Assembly: GCF_004010055.1 (NCBI RefSeq)
Contig: NZ_RQVT01000056.1
Location: forward strand, 202,304 to 266,303
DNA from: Psychroflexus aestuariivivens
GTDB lineage: Bacteria > Bacteroidota > Bacteroidia > Flavobacteriales > Flavobacteriaceae
Length of the DNA: 64,000 nt
Reading direction: 5' to 3'
The position numbers and the translations under genes are program-made. This document shows, in pieces, positions 17,953-26,676 of this stretch (its first letter is position 1; the number at the start of each line of letters is the position of its first letter). Under the pieces are notes generated by a model, which searched no databases, was not told the origin of the DNA, and was given only the letters and a program-made list of their open reading frames with translations.

Positions 17953-20574
17953 TTAAGCGTCTCGTTTGTTCTTCGGCTTGATCATTCGTTTAATTTCGTT
18001 CAATTTCATTAGCGCTTCAACTGGCGTAAGCGTATCAATATCCAAATCTAAAATTTCTTCTTTAATATTTTCTAACAAAGGATCATCCAGATTGAAAAAA
18101 CTAAGTTGCGGTTCAATTTGAGCCGCCTGTGCGACTTGATTGGCATCGTCATTTTCACGGTAAGATTCCAATTTTTTCAATATTTTATTGGCACGTTGAA
18201 TCACATATTGTGGCATGCCTGCCATTTTAGCAACATGAATCCCAAAACTGTGTTCACTACCGCCAGGCACAAGTTTTCGAAGAAATAGAACTTTGTCTTT
18301 CAACTCTTTGACAGATACATTGTAGTTTTTAATACGGTCAAACTCTTTGGACATTTCATTCAGTTCGTGGTAATGCGTCGCAAAAAGTGTGAGTGCTTTT
18401 GAAGGATGTTCGTGAATATATTCCGTGATTGCCCAAGCGATAGAAATCCCGTCGTATGTACTGGTACCACGCCCAATTTCATCAAGCAAAATCAGACTGC
18501 GTTCAGAAATATTATTTAAAATACTGGCAGTTTCATTCATTTCTACCATAAATGTAGATTCTCCCATAGAAATGTTATCGCTCGCCCCTACTCTGGTGAA
18601 AATTTTATCAACCAAACCGATTTCAGCTTCATCTGCTGGAACAAAACATCCGATTTGACTTAACAAAACAATCAATGCGGTTTGTCTTAAAATAGCAGAT
18701 TTACCACTCATATTTGGCCCAGTAATCATGATAATTTGATTGGTTTCTTTGTCGAGATGCACGTCATTACTGATATAAACATCTTCAGCTTTCAGTTGAG
18801 TTTCGATCACTGGGTGACGACCAGCTTTGATACTCAGATCGAAATGATCTGAAATTTGTGGGCGGTGATAATTGTTGGACAAGGCTAAAGCTGCAAAACC
18901 ACACAAACAATCTATTTTTGCAATTTGTGTCGCATTTTGCTGAATGACCCGAATATAATCTTGCGACCAATGCACCAAATCATTGAAAAGTTTTTGTTCT
19001 AGAACTGAAATTTTCTCTTCAGCATTCAGTATTTTTTCTTCCAGAATTTTTAAATCTTCCGTAATGTAACGCTCGGCGTTGACCAAAGTTTGTTTTCTTG
19101 TCCACGAGTCAGGCACTTTGTCTTTATGCGTATTTCTGACTTCAATATAATAGCCGTAAACATTGTTGCTCCCAATTTTCAAACTTGGAATTTTGGTTTC
19201 TTCAGAAGCTTTTTGAAGCAATTCATCTAAGTAATCGTGTCCAGAAAACGCCATTTTTCGATAAGAATCCAATTCGTCAGAAAAACCGTCTCGGATGGCG
19301 TTGCCTTTGGCAATATTGACAGGCGCGTCTTCATGCAAAGCTTTTTTGATTTTGTCACGAAAAAGCACGCATGGATTGATGTGGTCTGCAATGGTTTGCA
19401 AAGTTTCGTGTTTGGATTTCTGAAGTAAATCGATTATTACATCCAGCGCATCCAATGAATTTTTGAGCGTCACCAATTCTCTAGGCGTAATTTTCAGGGT
19501 GGCGATTTTCGAAATCAGGCGTTCGATATCTGAAATTTGTTTCAACTGTTGAACGATTCCTTGTTGAATTTCATAATTCGATTTCAAAAAAGCCACGCTA
19601 TCAAGACGCTGATTGATTTTGAAAATATTCTTCAAAGGCAAAGCCAACCAACGTTTCAGCATTCGGCTGCCCATCGCCGAAGATGTCTTGTCAATTACGT
19701 CTATCAAAGTGACGGCATTGGCTGAATTGGATTGGTAAAGTTCTAAATTACGAATAGTGAATTTATCCATCCACACAAAATCCTCTTTGACGATCCGAGA
19801 AATTTTATTGATATGCTGTAGTTGGTTGTGATTGGTTTCCGACAAATAATGAAGAATAGCTCCAGAAGCGATAATTCCTTCGTTGAATTCTTCAATACCA
19901 AAACCTTTCATAGAGGTGGTTTTGAAATGAGAATTGAGCGCATCAATTCCAAAATCGAATGTATAAACCCAATCTTCAAGATAAAATAAGTTGTAGTTTT
20001 CAGTAAAGCTAGCACTGAATTCGGTTTTATGTTTTTTGGAAATTAAAACTTCACTAGGGTTAAAATTCTGCAGAAGTTTATCTATATCTTCTAAAGTGCC
20101 TTCCGAAGTCAGAAATTCTCCAGTCGAAACATCGAGAAATGCGATGCCAAGTCTTTTCTTTTTTCCGATAAAAATGGACGCTAAAAAGTTATTTGATTTG
20201 CTATTAAGCACTTCATCATTCAGAGCGACTCCTGGCGTAACCAATTCTGTGACGCCACGTTTCACTATATTCTTTGTCGCTTTTGGATCTTCTAGTTGGT
20301 CGCAAATTGCAACGCGTTCTCCGGCTTTAACGAGTTTTGGCAAATAAGTATTGAGAGAATGGTGTGGAAATCCTGCCAATTCTGTTCGCTCACTTCCATT
20401 GTTTCTATTGGTCAAAACAATATTGAGTATTCTAGAAGCTTTGACGGCATCTTCACCAAATGTTTCATAAAAATCACCAACTCTGAACAATAACATGGCA
20501 TCAGGATGTTTCTCCTTGATAGCGTTGTATTGCTTCATTAGCGGTGTGACTTTATCACTTTTATTTTTAGCCAA
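17953..20574 (-). CDS. mutS: DNA mismatch repair protein MutS
   Basis: 873 residues, full length for the MutS1 family. The N-terminal mismatch-binding domain carries the Phe-x-Glu motif in LFRVGDFYETFGEDA, and the C-terminal ATPase has Walker A TGPNMSGKS and Walker B LILLDEIGRGTSTYDG. The gene begins with TTG at 20574: an in-frame stop lies three codons upstream and the conserved KVTPLMKQYN segment would be cut by the next ATG (the Met of MKQYN). A TATTTTTG box is at 20594-20601 on the minus strand. It recognises base mismatches after replication together with MutL. Confidence 0.95.
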   Translation of the reverse strand: MAKNKSDKVTPLMKQYNAIKEKHPDAMLLFRVGDFYETFGEDAVKASRILNIVLTNRNNGSERTELAGFPHHSLNTYLPKLVKAGERVAICDQLEDPKATKNIVKRGVTELVTPGVALNDEVLNSKSNNFLASIFIGKKKRLGIAFLDVSTGEFLTSEGTLEDIDKLLQNFNPSEVLISKKHKTEFSASFTENYNLFYLEDWVYTFDFGIDALNSHFKTTSMKGFGIEEFNEGIIASGAILHYLSETNHNQLQHINKISRIVKEDFVWMDKFTIRNLELYQSNSANAVTLIDVIDKTSSAMGSRMLKRWLALPLKNIFKINQRLDSVAFLKSNYEIQQGIVQQLKQISDIERLISKIATLKITPRELVTLKNSLDALDVIIDLLQKSKHETLQTIADHINPCVLFRDKIKKALHEDAPVNIAKGNAIRDGFSDELDSYRKMAFSGHDYLDELLQKASEETKIPSLKIGSNNVYGYYIEVRNTHKDKVPDSWTRKQTLVNAERYITEDLKILEEKILNAEEKISVLEQKLFNDLVHWSQDYIRVIQQNATQIAKIDCLCGFAALALSNNYHRPQISDHFDLSIKAGRHPVIETQLKAEDVYISNDVHLDKETNQIIMITGPNMSGKSAILRQTALIVLLSQIGCFVPADEAEIGLVDKIFTRVGASDNISMGESTFMVEMNETASILNNISERSLILLDEIGRGTSTYDGISIAWAITEYIHEHPSKALTLFATHYHELNEMSKEFDRIKNYNVSVKELKDKVLFLRKLVPGGSEHSFGIHVAKMAGMPQYVIQRANKILKKLESYRENDDANQVAQAAQIEPQLSFFNLDDPLLENIKEEILDLDIDTLTPVEALMKLNEIKRMIKPKNKRDA

Positions 20575-20635
20575 AATAAATTATTTTAAGGGGCAAAAAT
20601 AGCAAAAGGAAAATTCTTAGGATATTATTTATTCA

Positions 20636-20676
20636 AAACAAAAATCCATCTCAAATTATACTTTGAGATGGATTTT
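20636..20676 (-). terminator. Rho-independent terminator of the ferritin-like gene
   Basis: A perfect 15-bp inverted repeat (20641-20655 and 20662-20676, AAAATCCATCTCAAA and its complement) with a 6-base loop; on the minus strand it is followed by TTTTTGTTTTG. It lies 31 bp beyond the stop of the gene at 20708-21154. Confidence 0.8.
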
Positions 20677-20707
20677 AAATATTTAAAATATAATTAAATA
20701 TGGAAAA

Positions 20708-21154
20708 TTAGATGAAGTCTTCAACTGTTTTTACCATATCTAATGCTGATTGAACACTATCACGTTGTTTCTCAAGCACTTTTTTGGTTGAAGGCGTGAG
20801 GTCTGCATTTTGAATAATTTTATTGTAATCTTCAAGCGCCGCTTTCTCACCTCTTATGGCTTCTTGTAGGATTGCATCATCACTGTTGCTTGAAAAAGTA
20901 GATTTTAGATTCATCCAAGCGCGGTGAGCTTCTCCTTTCCAACTTGTTCCTTTATCAGGCTCTTCACCATAAGATTTTATTTCGTCTTTGAGTTCATGAC
21001 CAAAATCATATCTATCGGTTGCTCTTTCCTTGAAAAAATTTTTAAGATTTGAATTTTTGACATTTTCTTTGGCTGCTATATAACCAGCTTCAGCATCGTA
21101 ATTTTTCTCAAGTAATTCGTTTAACTTATTTGAAATTTCTTTTGTATACTTCAT
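20708..21154 (-). CDS. PA2169 family four-helix-bundle protein (DUF2383, ferritin-like)
   Basis: 148 residues, entirely helical, with repeated Glu-rich segments (DAEAGYIAAKENVKN, GEEPDKGTSWKGEAHRAWMNLKS, AIRGEKAALEDYNKII) that match the DUF2383/PA2169 family, a ferritin-like four-helix bundle usually induced by stress. Monocistronic with its own terminator and a long upstream region. Biochemical role unknown; metal binding is inference from the fold. Confidence 0.85.
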   Translation of the reverse strand: MKYTKEISNKLNELLEKNYDAEAGYIAAKENVKNSNLKNFFKERATDRYDFGHELKDEIKSYGEEPDKGTSWKGEAHRAWMNLKSTFSSNSDDAILQEAIRGEKAALEDYNKIIQNADLTPSTKKVLEKQRDSVQSALDMVKTVEDFI

Positions 21155-21628
21155 ATCTTATTTTTTATTTCAAATTAAGAACGAACATTACATTTACAAT
21201 AACTAAATAGTAGTTTAACACATTTATTAATAATATATTAGCACTACATTAACTAATTCAGGAATAATTTAATATTCTAAAAAGATCAGCGTAAAAAATA
21301 AAAGCGTTTTTGTGATTGTTGAAGTTTTTCTATTCCAAATATGAAATAATTTAAATGAAAATTCACCCTTGAAGAAAATTACAGTTATGCTTATTTTTCA
21401 AAGGGTTTATTGAAGTATGAAGCCAAGATAGTCTCAATATTATATTCCTATTTTCAACATTCAGATATAATTCATTCTCCAACTATGCTGAATAATATTG
21501 AAAACCTGTAACTCATAAAATTGTAACTAAAACATTTTTATATATCTAAAACAGGTACGTTGACGTGCTAAAGGAAAAAGTTGACTTTTGGATAAATCTG
21601 GATAAATGCTAGTAAAGTAAAAATGATT
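21155..21628. other. Intergenic region between the ferritin-like gene and tRNA-Asn
   Basis: About 470 AT-rich bases. It must hold the promoter of the ferritin-like gene (minus strand), but no full TTTG/TAnnTTTG pair was found near its start. No reading frame of convincing composition and no strong structure were seen except the terminator at its right end. Confidence 0.4.
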
Positions 21629-21664
21629 AAAAAAAGCCCAGTACGTGTGTACTAGGCTTTTTTT
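21629..21664 (-). terminator. Terminator of the tRNA-Asn transcript
   Basis: Inverted repeat AAAAAAAGCC-AGTAC/GTACT-GGCTTTTTTT with a GTGT loop and one C/A mismatch. It starts 2 bases after the 3' end of tRNA-Asn, read on the minus strand, and gives a seven-T run there. Confidence 0.8.
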
Positions 21665-21665
21665 G

Positions 21666-21739
21666 CTCCCCCTCAAGGACTCGAACCTTGGACCCTCTGA
21701 TTAACAGTCAGATGCTCTAACCAACTGAGCTAAGGAGGA
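21666..21739 (-). tRNA. tRNA-Asn (GTT)
   Basis: A 74-nt cloverleaf on the minus strand: acceptor TCCTCCT/AGGGGGA with one T-G pair, D-arm AGCTCAGTTGGTTAGAGC, anticodon loop CTGTTAA (anticodon GTT), T-arm GGTTCGAGTCC. The discriminator is G and the CCA end is not encoded. Confidence 0.97.
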
Positions 21740-21832
21740 ATATTTTCGTAAAACTTATTCCGTTTTGCGGATGCAAATATAAAACCAATTTTTAGTTACA
21801 CAAAACATTTTACATGAAAAATAAAATATTTT

Positions 21833-23197
21833 TTATCCACCAGTCAGCCAACGATACACATCATTACCATTAGCAAACAAAACCAAGGCTATAAGTATAA
21901 AGAAACCAATCATTTGGGCGTATTCCATTACTTTTTCATTTGGTTTTCTTCCAGAAATCATTTCGTATAACAAGAACATGACGTGGCCACCATCTAAAGC
22001 AGGAATCGGTAAAATATTCATAAATGCTAAAATAATAGAGATAAATGCTGTCGTTGACCAAAACGCTTGCCAATCCCACGCATCTGGAAATAAACTTCCA
22101 ATAGCGCCAAAACCTCCTACTTGTGTCGCGCCTTTTTCGGTGAACACATATTTAAATTGAGCTACATAATCGTGCAAAGTCCAATACGCATAATCGAAAC
22201 CAGCAGAGATACTTTCTCCTAAGGTATAGGTTTTTGTTTTAATATCTGAAGATGTTAAAGACTTCACATAAACACCAACCATTCCCTCATCTGTTGTAGT
22301 TACGCTAACTTCTTGCATACCTTCTGTATTGAGCTCTCTATTTAAAGCTTTATTTTCTGACACAGAATTCACATAACCAATACGAATATTTTCACCTTTA
22401 TTCGCCTCGACCATTTCTGTAAATTCATGCCAATATTCAACTTTATTTCCGTTGACAGAAGTGATTAAATCTCCCTTTTTTAAACCAGCTTTCATGGCTG
22501 GTGTATCTGGTTTCACACTATCGATTAAAGGTTTTCTTACTGGTGAAAAGGATTGCATCTCACCCGCTTGAAAAAGCTTTTGACCGATATCTTCTGGCAA
22601 TTCAATCACCTCAACACTACCATCAGGATGCTTCACTTCAACAGTTTCTACACTTCTTAATAGTAAAAACTTATTAATATCAATCTGGCTATCTAAAGGT
22701 TTCTGATTCACATTTAGAATCTTATCTCCATTCTGAAACCCATAATCTTGCATTATTTCATTTGTAGCGAGTCCGTCATCAAAAACTGAAGGATCTATAT
22801 AATCTTCACCCCAAACAAAAAGCACCATCATATAAATGAAAAAACCAAGTACAATATTGACTGTCACGCCACCAATCATAATAATCAATCGTTGCCATGT
22901 CGGTTTACTCCTAAATTCCCATGGTTCTGCGGGTTTTGCCATTTGCTCTTTATCCATACTTTCATCGATCATTCCAGATATTTTCACATAACCGCCGAGT
23001 GGTAACCAACCTATTCCATAGACAGTATCGCCTATTTTCTTTTTGAAAAGTGAAAATTTCACATCAAAAAATAAGTAGAATTTTTCAACACGAGTTTTGA
23101 ATAATTTCGCAGGGATAAAATGTCCTAATTCGTGAAGGACAATCAATATAGACAAACTCAAAATGAGCTGAATGGCTTTAATAAGAAATGGATCCAT
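21833..23197 (-). CDS. rseP: RIP metalloprotease RseP (site-2 protease)
   Basis: 454 residues. The intramembrane zinc site is HELGH (22-26) in the first helix, with the second ligand in NILPIPALDGGH near residue 396. A PDZ domain lies at about 215-290 (PDTPAMKAGLKKGDLITSVNG). Membrane segments at about 9-27, 100-125, 380-400 and 430-448. It cleaves transmembrane anti-sigma factors or signal-peptide remnants; the single-pass anti-sigma factor at 28318-29100 is a conceivable substrate but nothing in the sequence proves it. A TACTTTTG box lies 24 bp upstream (23221-23228). Confidence 0.93.
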   Translation of the reverse strand: MDPFLIKAIQLILSLSILIVLHELGHFIPAKLFKTRVEKFYLFFDVKFSLFKKKIGDTVYGIGWLPLGGYVKISGMIDESMDKEQMAKPAEPWEFRSKPTWQRLIIMIGGVTVNIVLGFFIYMMVLFVWGEDYIDPSVFDDGLATNEIMQDYGFQNGDKILNVNQKPLDSQIDINKFLLLRSVETVEVKHPDGSVEVIELPEDIGQKLFQAGEMQSFSPVRKPLIDSVKPDTPAMKAGLKKGDLITSVNGNKVEYWHEFTEMVEANKGENIRIGYVNSVSENKALNRELNTEGMQEVSVTTTDEGMVGVYVKSLTSSDIKTKTYTLGESISAGFDYAYWTLHDYVAQFKYVFTEKGATQVGGFGAIGSLFPDAWDWQAFWSTTAFISIILAFMNILPIPALDGGHVMFLLYEMISGRKPNEKVMEYAQMIGFFILIALVLFANGNDVYRWLTGG

Positions 23198-23350
23198 TAA
23201 TTTAAAATTTTTTCAAGGTGCAAAAGTAAACTTTTAATATGGTATAGAAAATTTTTCATCGGCATTCCATTTGGCTCTTAACATATTATTGTAACAGTCG
23301 TTAGGCTTATTTCAGCAAAATCGGTTTAATTTTGTAAAAAAGTTTTTTAC

Positions 23351-24028
23351 ATGCTGAAGTTTTTCGCCAAATACAAGTTTTTTGCAGTGGTCATGCTCAT
23401 TCTATCTGCGATTATCATCACCTTGATTTATCAACAACTGAAACCAACACCTAAACTTCCGGTATATCAACCTAGCATGGTTACAGCAGATTTGGTGGAC
23501 ACCACCATTCAATACGTTAGGAAATATCATAAAATTGGTGATTTCAAATTGATAAACCAAAATGGTGACACAATTACTCAAGCAGATTTTAAAGATAAAA
23601 TTTACGTTGCTGACTTCTTTTTCACCACTTGTCAAAGCATTTGCATAGACATGGCGAAAAGCATGCAAACTTTGCAAAAAGAGTTCAAAAATGATGATGA
23701 AATCAAACTCCTATCCCACTCTGTTACACCAAAAATAGATAATGTGAAACAGCTCAAAAAATACGCTGAAGAAAAAGGTGTAATCGATGAAAAGTGGCAA
23801 TTGGCAACTGGCGATAAAAAGCAAATTTATAGACTTGCCAGAAAAGAATACTTAGCCTCCAAAACCGAGGGCGATGGTGGGCCGTATGATTTGGTACACA
23901 CGGAAAATTTTGTTTTAGTGGACAAAGAAAGACGCATCCGTGGGTTCTACGATGGCACCAATCCTGAAGAGATCGAACAACTTATCGATGATATTGCTAT
24001 CTTGAAACTTGAATATGAAAAGCCTTGA
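23351..24028 (+). CDS. SCO1/SenC family protein
   Basis: 225 residues: one N-terminal membrane anchor (about 10-29), then a thioredoxin-like domain with the copper/thiol motif TTCQSIC (Cys 94 and Cys 98) and a conserved His in DLVHTENFVLVD. SCO proteins deliver copper to, or reduce thiols of, the CuA centre of cytochrome c oxidase. A TAATTTTG box is at 23327-23334. The neighbouring rseP gene diverges from it, so it appears to be a single-gene unit. Confidence 0.9.
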   Translation: MLKFFAKYKFFAVVMLILSAIIITLIYQQLKPTPKLPVYQPSMVTADLVDTTIQYVRKYHKIGDFKLINQNGDTITQADFKDKIYVADFFFTTCQSICIDMAKSMQTLQKEFKNDDEIKLLSHSVTPKIDNVKQLKKYAEEKGVIDEKWQLATGDKKQIYRLARKEYLASKTEGDGGPYDLVHTENFVLVDKERRIRGFYDGTNPEEIEQLIDDIAILKLEYEKP

Positions 24029-24113
24029 TTCTAAAATTTTTAATCATCATATTTGAAGATTGGTTATATATTTTTTTTATAAATTTGAAATGATTTAACT
24101 ACAATTCAGCATT

Positions 24114-24629
24114 ATGAAAACTTTACTATTTATAATCACTTTCCTAATATTTTCCAATCCAAATAGTTTTATTGAAGAAGCTAATCAAATTAAACTTAAA
24201 TCAATTGAAATTGCAACAAAAAATAAGGATGGCAGTTATGAAATGAATGAAAACATTCAAAATTTGATAGAAAGCGCTGAAAAATTTTTAAATTTTGAAA
24301 TTGATAATATTGAAATCATTCAAGATCAAGTTGAAGATTCAAAAGAAAATTACATTTTTTTATTGCTTACAAGCGAAGATAATGGCTGGAAATTAGCCAC
24401 CCGAATTTTCGAAAAGAATCAAAAAGTTTATCCAGGAACTGAACAATTTCCGATTCAAAATTTGGAAAATATGTGGTTAGCACCAAACGCTGTTGTTTGC
24501 CACGGCTGTATAAATGGTTGTAATCCGAAATTGTATAAGTTTGAAAGTCAGTTGAGCTGGTTTTGTACTAATTCTGAAACTAAAAATGAGTGCTTAAAAT
24601 CTGAGGCTGCAAAGCTTCAAGCGGATTGA
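24114..24629 (+). CDS. Uncharacterised secreted protein with cysteine cluster
   Basis: 171 residues with a hydrophobic N terminus (MKTLLFIITFLIFSNP) that should act as a signal peptide. I recognise no family. The C-terminal third has a cysteine-rich patch: CHGC at 129-132, Cys 136, Cys 151 and Cys 160, arranged CxxC-x3-C-x14-C-x8-C, which could bind a metal or form disulfides. A TAAATTTG box at 24080-24087 supports expression. The converging UbiA gene ends 20 bp downstream. Confidence 0.7.
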   Translation: MKTLLFIITFLIFSNPNSFIEEANQIKLKSIEIATKNKDGSYEMNENIQNLIESAEKFLNFEIDNIEIIQDQVEDSKENYIFLLLTSEDNGWKLATRIFEKNQKVYPGTEQFPIQNLENMWLAPNAVVCHGCINGCNPKLYKFESQLSWFCTNSETKNECLKSEAAKLQAD

Positions 24630-24649
24630 AAATTTGATATTCGATTTAT

Positions 24650-25552
24650 TTAAAATAATTTCTTAATTAAGACATCAATATCAATTAAAACAATACTAAA
24701 AACACCTAATAGAATAATGAATTTCAACAAATTGTGAAGTAACAAATAGTGTAGCTTTTGCGCTGAACGCCACAATTGCCAAAGGAAGACAATAAGTAAA
24801 ACGACACAAAGTAAAAAATAATAATCCATATAACCAGAATCGAATTTTGTCACCAATACCAAAGCCGGAACAATGGTAGATATGACCAAAATCGAAATTA
24901 ATTTTTTTGTAAATTTCACGTTGTATTTAACAGGTATAGTCTGATAATTTTGAGTAAAATCACCTTTAAGATTCTCCAAATCTTTCACCAATTCACGGAT
25001 AAGAACCACCAAAAACAAAAATAAAGCGTGAACAAAAATCACCAATTCGAAATTTCTGTAATACACAAAAATTACAAAGAATGGCATAATAGCAAGCAAG
25101 CCTGCAGACAAGGTGCCCAAAAAAGCATATTTTTTTAATTTATGTGAATAAAACCAAAGTGAAAAAATATAAAAAGAAAAAAACAAAACCGCCTTAAAAC
25201 CGACATAGCTTGCGATAATCACAGACAAGAAATTCAACAGGAAATAAACGCCAAGTTTAGTCTGTTGACTTACATAATTATCAAGCAAAGTTTTGCGTGG
25301 CCGATTTATTAAATCTTTTTCAGAATCGTAAAAATTATTAATCAGGTATCCAGAGGCAATAGCTAATGAAGTTGAAATGACAATCAAAAACAAATTAACA
25401 TCCAAAACCACATCAGAAATAGGCAAATGATGAGCCATTATGAAAATCGACGTAAGGTATTGAGCTATTACAATAACCAATATATTGTACCCGCGAATAA
25501 CCGAGAACAAACTCAAAAACTTGAGCCACAGATATCTGTTCTCTCTAGACAT
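24650..25552 (-). CDS. UbiA family prenyltransferase (geranylgeranylglycerol-phosphate geranylgeranyltransferase-like)
   Basis: 300 residues with eight or nine transmembrane helices and both Asp-rich motifs of UbiA enzymes: NNFYDSEKD (about 66-74) and KDLENLKGD (about 189-197). It transfers a prenyl chain from a diphosphate to an acceptor in the membrane. It starts 10 bp after mevalonate kinase and so shares an operon with isoprenoid-precursor genes. Flavobacterial members are usually annotated as geranylgeranylglycerol-phosphate geranylgeranyltransferase; the acceptor here is not determined by the sequence. Confidence 0.85.
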   Translation of the reverse strand: MSRENRYLWLKFLSLFSVIRGYNILVIVIAQYLTSIFIMAHHLPISDVVLDVNLFLIVISTSLAIASGYLINNFYDSEKDLINRPRKTLLDNYVSQQTKLGVYFLLNFLSVIIASYVGFKAVLFFSFYIFSLWFYSHKLKKYAFLGTLSAGLLAIMPFFVIFVYYRNFELVIFVHALFLFLVVLIRELVKDLENLKGDFTQNYQTIPVKYNVKFTKKLISILVISTIVPALVLVTKFDSGYMDYYFLLCVVLLIVFLWQLWRSAQKLHYLLLHNLLKFIILLGVFSIVLIDIDVLIKKLF

Positions 25553-25562
25553 GTAATGAAAT

Positions 25563-26501
25563 TTAGAAGGTGTAAACGACTTCTAGTTTGTAATCTTTTA
25601 AAGCTTTTTTGGCCTGTTCTAAATTTTCAGTAAACCCAAGAATATAACCTCCTCCACCTGAGCCACAAAGCTTTAAATAATAATCATTGGTTTCAATTCC
25701 TTTTTTCCAAAGTTTATGAAATTGTTTTGGTATCATAGGTTTGAAATGATCCAAAACCACGTTGGACAAATGTTTGATATTACCAAAAAGTGTTTTGAAA
25801 TCTCCTTCCAAAAAGTTCTCTACACAAGCATCTGTATGTTTTACAAACTTATCTTTAATAATATTTCTAAAACCTTCCTGCTTCATATTATCCATAAAAA
25901 TTTTTACCATTGGTGCAGTTTCGCCAATGATGCCACTATCTAGTAAAAAAACAGCACCTTTACCATGTTTACTTTGCGAAGGAATACCAGCTGGCTCAAT
26001 ATTGTCTTTAGAATTGATAAGAATTGGCAAACTCAAATAGCTGTTTAATGGATCAAGACCAGATGAACTGCCATGAAAGAAAGATTCCATTTCGGAGAAA
26101 ATCGTTTTAAGTTTCAATAATTTTTCTCGCTGTAAATTTTCTAAAACTGTAATTTTATTGAAGGCATATTTATCATAAATCGCTGCTACCAAAGCTCCGC
26201 TACTTCCAACTCCGTAACCTTGCGGAATGCTGCTATCGAAATACATGCCATTTTCTAAATCGGCTTTTAAGCTTTTCAAATCGAAACTGACTAAATCTTG
26301 ATGTTTAGACTGAAAACTGCCTAAATAATCAGCAAATCTTTTCAACTCACGGTTGGATTGGATGGCTTTTTCATCGGGAGTTTCATCAACTTTTAAAGCG
26401 CCGTTGTAAAAATTATAAGGAATAGATAAGCCTTTAGAATCTTTGATGATACCATATTCACCAAACAAAAGAATTTTTGAGTAAAACAGAGGTCCTTTCA
26501 T
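25563..26501 (-). CDS. Mevalonate kinase (GHMP kinase)
   Basis: 312 residues. N-terminal SKILLFGEYGIIKDSKGLS matches the mevalonate kinase start (usual GEHxVVxG reads GEYGIIKD), the GHMP ATP loop is GYGVGSSGALVAA, and the C-terminal motif is KLCGSGGGGYILGF. It phosphorylates mevalonate in the cytoplasm. It lies 175 bp downstream of diphosphomevalonate decarboxylase and directly upstream of the UbiA prenyltransferase; these are steps of one pathway. Phosphomevalonate kinase is not in the window. Confidence 0.88.
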   Translation of the reverse strand: MKGPLFYSKILLFGEYGIIKDSKGLSIPYNFYNGALKVDETPDEKAIQSNRELKRFADYLGSFQSKHQDLVSFDLKSLKADLENGMYFDSSIPQGYGVGSSGALVAAIYDKYAFNKITVLENLQREKLLKLKTIFSEMESFFHGSSSGLDPLNSYLSLPILINSKDNIEPAGIPSQSKHGKGAVFLLDSGIIGETAPMVKIFMDNMKQEGFRNIIKDKFVKHTDACVENFLEGDFKTLFGNIKHLSNVVLDHFKPMIPKQFHKLWKKGIETNDYYLKLCGSGGGGYILGFTENLEQAKKALKDYKLEVVYTF

Positions 26502-26676
26502 AGATATAACTTAAAGCAGATTAGCATTTTTCAATATGCAAAGATTAATCATTTTGGAATGATATTCATTCATTTAAATGAATATTTTTTTCTAGTTAAA
26601 TTAAAATTTACCAGTCCATTATATTACAAATTTACAAAATATTGTTTATTTAATTAAACAAAAACATTTAACAAAA

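Noticed and set aside
20036..20347. 103-codon antisense frame within mutS
   Set aside because: Shadow of the mutS reading frame; mutS is continuous and conserved across it.
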